Positions 32,615 through 39,547 of a DNA stretch of 42,622 bases are shown here, in pieces. The notes under the pieces are model-generated. The model was not told the origin of the DNA and made no database searches. It worked only from the letters and a program-made list of their open reading frames with translations. The stretch comes from Bacteroidales bacterium UBA1192. GTDB taxonomy: Bacteria > Bacteroidota > Bacteroidia > Bacteroidales > Bacteroidaceae. The DNA is taken from NCBI GenBank assembly GCA_002310175.1, contig DBYG01000060.1, positions 91,541-134,162 of the forward strand. The letters are read 5' to 3'. A program made the position numbers and the translations under genes. How positions within the stretch are numbered: the stretch's first letter is position 1; every line of letters starts with the position of its first letter.

Positions 32615-32900
32615 TTTTTTATAGCCGTGTTTTCTCCAGTTCATCTTCTCCAAAATTGCCTCGTGATTGTTGTAGAAGAGATAGCTCTTCTTGGACATGG
32701 TTATCGGGTGGATCGCGTTCTCGGCAAAATTGTTATCCAACAGTATACTGCTGTCATCAAGTTAGTGCGCCATGTTGTCCCAATAGGAGTATGCAATGAT
32801 GACTTTTCAAGTATGAGACCTCTCGCTTTATTACACCCAATCCGCCTCGAAACAGGTAGTACCGTATGGCGTTAGGCAGAATATACTGATTGAGACTTTT
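32615..32900 (-). pseudogene. IS66-family transposase relic
   Basis: On the - strand, reading down from about 32790, a frame gives WDNMAH, a stop codon, then LDDSSILLDNNFAENAIHP and MSKKSYLFYNNHEA. This is the conserved C-terminal part of IS66 transposases (usual form: tyrosine where the stop is, then DNNxAENAIRPxxxGRKNYLFxGxHEAA). The nonsense change (TAC to TAA), the lost downstream residues and the absence of the rest of the gene show a dead fragment. The + strand frame across it is its shadow. It lies just upstream of the NLR/TIR operon and suggests that mobile elements helped assemble the island. Confidence 0.7.
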
Positions 32901-33029
32901 GAGGACCGTTGACTTTCCTCTTCAGTCGACTGCGTCGTGGACGTCTCTTTTGGGGATGTTATGGGTAATATGTGCGTGCTAAGTTTTCAACAATTATTGT
33001 ACTGCCGTTATAGAACTTATTAAAAGATA

Positions 33030-33037
33030 TATATTTG
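33030..33037 (+). promoter_or_regulatory. Possible -7 box of the NLR/TIR operon
   Basis: TATATTTG matches TAnnTTTG, about 95 bp before the start codon of the NTPase gene. No good -33 box is seen. A weaker CATATTTG near 33090 is an alternative. Confidence 0.4.
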
Positions 33038-33133
33038 TGGATGAGATTATAGAGAGAGGTACGATATGACTGGGTGGGAACACTCATGTATCATATTTGT
33101 GCTATACTCAAATAAGTTTAATTACTAGATGTT

Positions 33134-36100
33134 ATGTGGTATTTTATAGTTATAGCAGTAGTTATGGCTTTATTTCTAGCTTATCGTTTAAGTGATAGGA
33201 TAGAAAAGTATATGCCGTGGTTGTGGAAGAATCTTGGAAAGCCTATAATAAGTTTCTTTTTTGTAATCTCCGTTAGGAAGGTTACAATGGCATATTTTTC
33301 GACTATGGCTGGCCTATGTATTGCATTCCCCGCCATTCAATTTGCTATAGATAAAGAACATAACATCTTTGCTGCTTTTACTTTTAAAGGATCAGGGCTT
33401 GATAGAGTTGCGGTTATTATCGCTGTGCTCATGACAATAGGTTATACACTTTATATTCTGTATGAGGCCAGACATAATAAACGTACCGAAAGAGATTCGA
33501 TAAATAAAGACAACAAACTGGTGCAGCAATTTGGTGAGAAATCCATTTATGTTGGCAAGAATGAGGGACAGATATATGTGGGCAATGCTTACATTGAGGA
33601 GGCTTCTGTTGCCTTTAGTAAAGGGTCTTACGAACTGAAAGAATATACTCCTACCATAAATCCGGCAATTCATAGAGATGAGGTGGACCAAATAAAAGAG
33701 TGGATTGAAAAGAAAAACTTTGATGAACACCCTTCCGGATTGGCACTGTTGTATGGCAAAGCAGGTATTGGTAAGTCGATTGTTATGCACGATCTTTTGG
33801 AAGAACTACAGACTAATAAAGAATATCTTGTGTTGGGACTGAAGTCTGATCAGATAGAGTTCGTGGATACTGAGGTGCTTAGAAAAAATATTCATTTGGC
33901 TAAGCCTATAGAGACAGTTGTTGAGGAAATGGCGCAGAAATACAATCGCGTGATTCTATTGATAGACCAGATTGATGCACTATCATTGTCGCTCTCTTCA
34001 AACCGTACACCGTTGCGTTCACTGCTAAAACTAATAGGACAGATACAATATATCCAGAATGTTAGGGTCGTGATTTCTTGTAGACCATACGATTTGGAAT
34101 ATGATCCGTTGCTAGATAATCTACGTATCAAGAACAAATGGGAACTCAAGGAATTTACTAAAGATCAGGTTGAGGGTATTCTAAAGAAGAACAATTGTAT
34201 GGAGCAGATGAGTGACAACCTATTGCAGTTCTTGGGAAATCCGCTACATCTGTATTTATTCTTAAAGGTTAAGTCGGAGGAGCGACTGACAGCCCCATTG
34301 TCAACAGATTTGCTCTATCATCAGTTATGGAAGAAATTTATTAATGATGACAGCATAAGAAAAGTTAATAAAGACAAACTCCTGACTTTATTAGATAAAC
34401 TTGTTGCAACAATGTATGAGCGTCAGGAACTGTCTGTACATATCAGAAGAATTGAGACAGATTTCAGTGCGGAATTACAATACTTACTAACTAATGAATT
34501 GTTGCTAAAGACAAAGAGCAATCAGATACAGTTCTTCCACCAAACATTGTTTGATTATGTGTATGCACGTAGGTTCACAGAACAGGGTCATGATTTACTG
34601 GAAGTGCTTAAAGGACAACACCAAGGTCTGTTCTCCAGAGCTGCTGTAAAGAGTATTTTGACATTTCTTCGAGATCAGGAGCGCGAAGAGTATATTCATG
34701 TTATAGATCAATTGCTATACGCAAAAGACGATGGTGGAAAGAATTTGTATCGTTATCATCTGAAATCACTTGCATTAAGCAATATGGTGTATTTTGAAAC
34801 ACCTTTGAAGGAGGAAATAAACCTAATAACAAGAAAGGTATTTCAAGATAAGATTTATATGGATGTGCTGTTTGAGTCAGTATATATGCCTAATTGGTTC
34901 GATGCTATCTGGGAAATCATTGGTAATAAAGGCGGTTGGAAAAGCTTGAACAAGGACTACAAAGAGAAAACGATTCTAATGTGTGAAAGGGCACTTTGGC
35001 GTCATGCCAATGTGGTGCTTGATAAGCTAGATAAGGCTCTTGATTTTAGCGATGAAGATGATTGTAATTATTTGAGTAATATTCTTGAACACAATAATAT
35101 TAATTGCGGAAGTGATAAGTTAATCTCACTCTATAATAAACTTGTTAAAACAAGATTACCTTTGAAACACATACATCTTCTTCTGAGTATCATGAAGGAG
35201 AATCCCGATTTTGTCTGTCAGGAACTGAAAGAAAATGTAAAGCTGCAGTTGAAAGAAAAAGAATCCAAGTACGTCCACGTATTAGATCCCAACCACGAGG
35301 AAGAGTATTTATATGAGGAATTGCTCAAGATACACCATAACGTAGGCATCCAACTTTTGGTGGATATATTAAAGCTTGTGTATGATGAAACTAAATTTTG
35401 CCTTGAGGGCAGTGAGATATATAATTCAACTGAATTTTATAGCTTTCAACGTACAACTGGAGAGCATTTTGCATCAAACTTTGTTGAAGATGCTGCGAAT
35501 ATTTTGATTGATAACTTCTTGAAAGATGTTGATGACGAGACGATCAGACAATATTTGCTGGAATTCAGTCAAAGTGAGCATGAAGGTTTTGTGTTTATTG
35601 CTTTGTATGTATATACTGAACATCCAGATAAATTCAAAGATGATATATATTCTATTATAGTTAACCGCTCTATTTTATCAAATGCTCCAAGTTGGGTGGA
35701 ATTCCAAGCTGTTGAGGCGTTAAAAGCTTCCTTCTCGTATTGGAATGATGCCCAAAAGATATCTGTTATTGAAAAGATTCTGAATATTATAGACAAGGGT
35801 GAACACATATTGTTCAAAGAATTAGTTAAGATGAGAATACAATATGGACATCCGCTTTTTGATATAGATCTGCATAAGGGTAAGGCTTTGTATGTTATAC
35901 CTAAAGAAGAATTGAGAAGGTTGTCCTGGCCGGCATATCAGGAAAAGCAAAGAATAGAACGAAAATTTAATGAAGACCGCTTGAAAAATGAAAGACCTTC
36001 CAGTATGACTACTCATTTTGGATGGACATCTTTACGTGAAGATCAGGGTATGAGAATGAGTCCAGAAACATGGCATAAGTCCATGTTGACCTATACAAAT

Positions 36101-37435
36101 GACCCAATAGATTGGAACAAACCATCATTGACAGGGCAATGTAACTTGTTTAGATCAGTGGTGGCTAAAGAGCCGGATAAGTATATTGGATTGATAGATA
36201 TTGTGCTTGATGATGACAAAGTGCTTTTGGATTATCCCCAAGCAGGTATGCGGGGCTTGTTGGATGCTGGGCGGGTAGATAATGCCTTGCATGTTTTAGA
36301 GCATATCCTTGAAGTGATAGGAAATGATGTCAATTCTACCATTAGGGGTTTCAGCTTGCATTCCCTCCTGTTCGCTCTGAATGAAATGCCCAAAATGGAT
36401 CAAGTACCGGAACTTGTATTCAATTTGTTCTGCAATGCACTGATCAATGCTAAGGAATCGGTAGAGGATCGGCATAAGGATGATAAAGATGTGCAAACTG
36501 TGGGTATTAATCAGCCAAGGGGTAATGCAGGTTATATGTTGGTGGAATGTGCACGTAATTACCAGTATAAGGAGGAGATATTTAGTACGATTGAGCAGAT
36601 TGCTGAATCGGCCTCTGTTTATACCAGGGCAGCAGTGCTCTTGAATATGGCGGCACTGAATCATTTGGATAAAAAAAGGAATGTTGAGTTATTCAAGAAA
36701 TTGATGCATGACTTTAATCCCAGGCTCATGGCATTGCCTGTACACAACTATAATCCTCTGGTATATTTTGTAAATTATGCTGTTGATGACTTAATAGATT
36801 TTTTCAATCATGCGGTAGAATCTCCAGAGTGTTATATTGAACAGATAATTATCCTTTGGCTGGCGTGGGCGCACAATAATAGAGACGAGCGGATTAAGAA
36901 GTTTCTTGATAAGATGTGGGAAACAAGTGAAGATGCAAGAATATCATTGTTGAACTTCTTGTCCACTTTAGACGGAAAGATGAATGAAGAAGCTATCTGC
37001 TATATTCTTCAATCCATGGAACCACAATATGAATCACCAAAGATGGGTGAGGTTTGTGATAATCTGTTTCATCATGCAGACAAATGGACTGATGATTACC
37101 AAAAGAGAGTTGCGGAAGCATTTGTAGCATCGCCTTTAAGTAAACACAAAGTAACAGTCTTTATTAAATTTTTAGCGGGCTATGCTATTAAAGATCCCGT
37201 TCAGACGTTGGAATGGTTAGAGCAGACACTAGTCTACAATATGCCAGATGACTATTTTATTGTGAATCATGTGGCGGATGTGCTCATTCAGTCGTATAAT
37301 GGCATAAAGTCTTTTAATGATAGCAATTATAAAGATATTCTGGAACATGCAATGGACTTGATTGATTCCATTATGCAGAATCCAAGCAACAAATATCTAA
37401 TAGCCAATTTCATCAATAAACTGGATAATGATTAG
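33134..37435 (+). CDS. Membrane-anchored NACHT/STAND NTPase (NLR-like) with amyloid-type motif
   Basis: The protein has 1433 residues. Order: membrane segments (about 2-19, a hydrophobic stretch at 39-72, and 92-112); then the short motif QQFGEKSIYVGKNEGQIYV (131-149); then a STAND NTPase with Walker A GKAGIGKS (208-215), Walker B VILLIDQIDAL (273-283), VVISCRP (312-318) and GNP (368-370); then ~900 residues of helical repeats, probably the sensor. STAND proteins of this layout oligomerise on sensing phage components and recruit effectors. The motif recurs at the C-termini of the next two proteins, which points to effector recruitment by strand or amyloid pairing. The gene overlaps the TIR gene by 8 nt. 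The N-terminal membrane anchor ahead of the motif is unusual. Confidence 0.85.
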   Translation: MWYFIVIAVVMALFLAYRLSDRIEKYMPWLWKNLGKPIISFFFVISVRKVTMAYFSTMAGLCIAFPAIQFAIDKEHNIFAAFTFKGSGLDRVAVIIAVLMTIGYTLYILYEARHNKRTERDSINKDNKLVQQFGEKSIYVGKNEGQIYVGNAYIEEASVAFSKGSYELKEYTPTINPAIHRDEVDQIKEWIEKKNFDEHPSGLALLYGKAGIGKSIVMHDLLEELQTNKEYLVLGLKSDQIEFVDTEVLRKNIHLAKPIETVVEEMAQKYNRVILLIDQIDALSLSLSSNRTPLRSLLKLIGQIQYIQNVRVVISCRPYDLEYDPLLDNLRIKNKWELKEFTKDQVEGILKKNNCMEQMSDNLLQFLGNPLHLYLFLKVKSEERLTAPLSTDLLYHQLWKKFINDDSIRKVNKDKLLTLLDKLVATMYERQELSVHIRRIETDFSAELQYLLTNELLLKTKSNQIQFFHQTLFDYVYARRFTEQGHDLLEVLKGQHQGLFSRAAVKSILTFLRDQEREEYIHVIDQLLYAKDDGGKNLYRYHLKSLALSNMVYFETPLKEEINLITRKVFQDKIYMDVLFESVYMPNWFDAIWEIIGNKGGWKSLNKDYKEKTILMCERALWRHANVVLDKLDKALDFSDEDDCNYLSNILEHNNINCGSDKLISLYNKLVKTRLPLKHIHLLLSIMKENPDFVCQELKENVKLQLKEKESKYVHVLDPNHEEEYLYEELLKIHHNVGIQLLVDILKLVYDETKFCLEGSEIYNSTEFYSFQRTTGEHFASNFVEDAANILIDNFLKDVDDETIRQYLLEFSQSEHEGFVFIALYVYTEHPDKFKDDIYSIIVNRSILSNAPSWVEFQAVEALKASFSYWNDAQKISVIEKILNIIDKGEHILFKELVKMRIQYGHPLFDIDLHKGKALYVIPKEELRRLSWPAYQEKQRIERKFNEDRLKNERPSSMTTHFGWTSLREDQGMRMSPETWHKSMLTYTNDPIDWNKPSLTGQCNLFRSVVAKEPDKYIGLIDIVLDDDKVLLDYPQAGMRGLLDAGRVDNALHVLEHILEVIGNDVNSTIRGFSLHSLLFALNEMPKMDQVPELVFNLFCNALINAKESVEDRHKDDKDVQTVGINQPRGNAGYMLVECARNYQYKEEIFSTIEQIAESASVYTRAAVLLNMAALNHLDKKRNVELFKKLMHDFNPRLMALPVHNYNPLVYFVNYAVDDLIDFFNHAVESPECYIEQIIILWLAWAHNNRDERIKKFLDKMWETSEDARISLLNFLSTLDGKMNEEAICYILQSMEPQYESPKMGEVCDNLFHHADKWTDDYQKRVAEAFVASPLSKHKVTVFIKFLAGYAIKDPVQTLEWLEQTLVYNMPDDYFIVNHVADVLIQSYNGIKSFNDSNYKDILEHAMDLIDSIMQNPSNKYLIANFINKLDND
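33524..33580 (+). other. Coding segment for the shared motif, NTPase copy
   Basis: Encodes residues 131-149, QQFGEKSIYVGKNEGQIYV: two short strands around Asn-x-Gly, matching the C-terminal motifs of the TIR and third proteins (consensus Q-x-G-[E/D]-K-S-[I/V]-[Y/F]-[I/V]-x-x-N-x-G-x-[I/V]-x-[I/V]). Confidence 0.8.
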
Positions 37436-38651
37436 GGATTATCAACTAGAACCATTACGGAGATTGTTGGAGAACCCAATGATCCAGTCTGGTTTATATC
37501 TTATTGATACTGAATTGGATGACAATGAGTTGGAAACCTATTTAAAAGGCTTTGGGGACTATGCATATCATAAAGGTCCTTTAATACCGACTAAGGATAG
37601 TACTGTTCTTGAATTATTAGTTGTAAGGTTAAGTTATAAGTTTGAAAATGAAGATATTAAAGATTTGAGAAGGTACCTTTTATCTGATGCAACCAAGAAA
37701 AGAGACAATGTATTAATATGCATGCTTGTGCAAATGATGAGTTATTTGAGTGCTAAACAGAAGGTTATAATTCATTTATATGGTGAACTTGATTTGACCT
37801 CTTTGATTCATGAAGAATTATGTATGCTTAAAGAAGCATTGACAGATAATAAGAATCCAATTGTCATTGTTAGTAAAAAGCGATGTACCGATGAAATGAA
37901 ATGTGATTCATTATTAACGACAATAACTTTAACAGAAGATATAAGATATAGGCTTATGGAGGACAGAACAGCAGTAGTACACTTTTCATACAAACATGAT
38001 GCCGCATTTGAGGATGCGATTAAAGCTATTGAGAATGGACTTAAAAAGAATAACATTCCATTTTCAAGAGATGAATATGATTTAATGTATCGGGGCAACA
38101 TTGATGACTATGAAAAGGAGATAGGTGCTTCAGATCGAGTAATAATGTTTGTAATACCTACATATCTAAAGTCCTTGGATTGTATGTTTGAGATGACACA
38201 GATGTTTAAAAAAGGCAATGTTAGAGAACGTATTTTTCCTGTTGTTGATATGGAGGGAATAACGCGAAATGGTGATGGTTTGAAAGAAATAAAAGATTAC
38301 TGGCAAGGTGAGAAGATTAGGAAGTCTGACCAGATAAAGAATGAACCTGGAGGCTCAACATTCGTTCTGGGTGAAATTCAGAAAATAGACGATATTCTTA
38401 AGACTCTGGATGATTTTTGGCTTTTTCTCTGCCGCGAATATACTGGCAATTTTCTTAAATTGATTGAGAACGATGCTTCTTTGTTAATTGATGAATTGAA
38501 TAAAACAATTACTTCTGTGGAAAAAATGCCAACTAGCCATTTTTTCGAGCAAACCGGCGATCCTCAGCCTGTTGTAATACGTAAATCTGCCCAGTTCGGC
38601 GAAAAGTCAATCTATATAGAACATAACACAGGAAATATTACTATTAATTGA
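37428..38651 (+). CDS. TIR-domain effector with C-terminal amyloid-type motif
   Basis: The protein has 407 residues. A TIR domain runs from about 181 to 300: VVHFSYKHDAAF (strand A), IPFSRDEYDLMYRGNIDDYEKEIGASDRVIMFVIPTYLKSLDCMFEM, with Glu255 in Cys-x-x-Glu at the position of the catalytic glutamate of NADase TIRs. Residues 1-175 form a second, unassigned region with Rossmann-like strands (KVIIHLYGELDLTSLIHEEL...PIVIVSKK). The last 19 residues, QFGEKSIYIEHNTGNITIN, match the motif of the NTPase. Expected role: on NTPase oligomerisation the TIR domains are brought together and consume NAD+, stopping phage growth. It overlaps the NTPase gene by 8 nt. Confidence 0.85.
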   Translation: MIRDYQLEPLRRLLENPMIQSGLYLIDTELDDNELETYLKGFGDYAYHKGPLIPTKDSTVLELLVVRLSYKFENEDIKDLRRYLLSDATKKRDNVLICMLVQMMSYLSAKQKVIIHLYGELDLTSLIHEELCMLKEALTDNKNPIVIVSKKRCTDEMKCDSLLTTITLTEDIRYRLMEDRTAVVHFSYKHDAAFEDAIKAIENGLKKNNIPFSRDEYDLMYRGNIDDYEKEIGASDRVIMFVIPTYLKSLDCMFEMTQMFKKGNVRERIFPVVDMEGITRNGDGLKEIKDYWQGEKIRKSDQIKNEPGGSTFVLGEIQKIDDILKTLDDFWLFLCREYTGNFLKLIENDASLLIDELNKTITSVEKMPTSHFFEQTGDPQPVVIRKSAQFGEKSIYIEHNTGNITIN

Positions 38652-38659
38652 GGCTCTGT

Positions 38660-39397
38660 ATGGAAGAAGTATATAACGAGGAAGATTTTTATCAAGATGA
38701 AGGTTGGCCTTCTGAATCACTGAAGTATTTTAGTTATTGTTTTTTATCTGGCAAAGAGGATGATGGTTGCGGAGATTATGATCAATTTGCTTTGGTTGAT
38801 AATGCACTATATCCGTATGTTCGTCTGACGAAGAAAAGAGGAAGTTTTCAATCTCCATGTGGGCTTGGAACTATTGTCCCTACTAGTAGTAGTTTCGCAA
38901 GAAAGAGTGAAGAAGAAAGGGATGAAGAATGTCCAAAAATCATTTGGGGATTTGCTGCAATATATCTTTCGGAACTAAGATATGATTGTAATCAAGATGA
39001 TTATTTAGAAACCATTAATAGAGTTCAGATTATTAATGATTTCTACAATAAGTATCTTCATCTATATCTTCAAAGTCATAATGGATTAAGGTACTCAAAG
39101 ATTTCTAATGAACAAAAGGAATTAGATTTTATAGAAGGGCATGAAATAATAATACGTGGTTTATGGGTGAAATCATATCCGCTTAAAAAGTATTCGTTGT
39201 TATATGAATATGCCAGTGATGCAGAAACTGATTATGAAAGGTTTTTACAAAACCGTAAAGAGGAACTGAATAAGAAGATAGAGGAGAGACTAAAACCAAA
39301 CAGTGATACTAAACCTGCTCAATTTGAAACTGTAACACAGACTGGTGATAAGTCTGTTTTTATTAATGAGAATTACGGCAGCGTTACGATAAAGTGA
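38660..39397 (+). CDS. Unknown protein with the same C-terminal motif (third gene of the NLR operon)
   Basis: The protein has 245 residues from ATG 38660; an in-frame TTG at 38648 overlaps the TIR stop codon and is less likely. I do not recognise the N-terminal ~185 residues: a cysteine-containing region (YCFLSGKEDDGCGDYDQFALVDNALYPYVRL...) and a helical part (WGFAAIYLSELRYDCNQDDYLETINRVQIINDFYNKY). A charged linker follows, then the C-terminal motif TQTGDKSVFINENYGSVTIK. Architecture and position make it a second effector, or an adaptor or inhibitor, of the same NTPase. It starts 8 bp after the TIR gene. It has no NADase or nuclease motif that I can see. Confidence 0.7.
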   Translation: MEEVYNEEDFYQDEGWPSESLKYFSYCFLSGKEDDGCGDYDQFALVDNALYPYVRLTKKRGSFQSPCGLGTIVPTSSSFARKSEEERDEECPKIIWGFAAIYLSELRYDCNQDDYLETINRVQIINDFYNKYLHLYLQSHNGLRYSKISNEQKELDFIEGHEIIIRGLWVKSYPLKKYSLLYEYASDAETDYERFLQNRKEELNKKIEERLKPNSDTKPAQFETVTQTGDKSVFINENYGSVTIK

Positions 39398-39547
39398 TTT
39401 TTCTTATTTAACGAGGCTAAAGGTATATATAAAAAATGCGATCGATTTCAGGGATAAACTTCCATGATTGAGACGCATGGCGACTCATCCTAGACGCATT
39501 CTAAGGATAAGACAAAAACAATATATACCCAAAATTATTTCTTATGA
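39398..39547. other. Convergent intergenic region with inverted repeat
   Basis: The region separates the + strand NLR operon from the - strand SIR2 gene. GGTATATA (39422-39429) is inverted as TATATACC at 39522-39529, bracketing two copies of AGACGCAT. No T-rich terminator stands out for either direction. Confidence 0.4.

Noticed and set aside
32627..32875. Plus-strand frame of 82 codons
   Set aside because: It is the shadow of the IS66 relic on the opposite strand.
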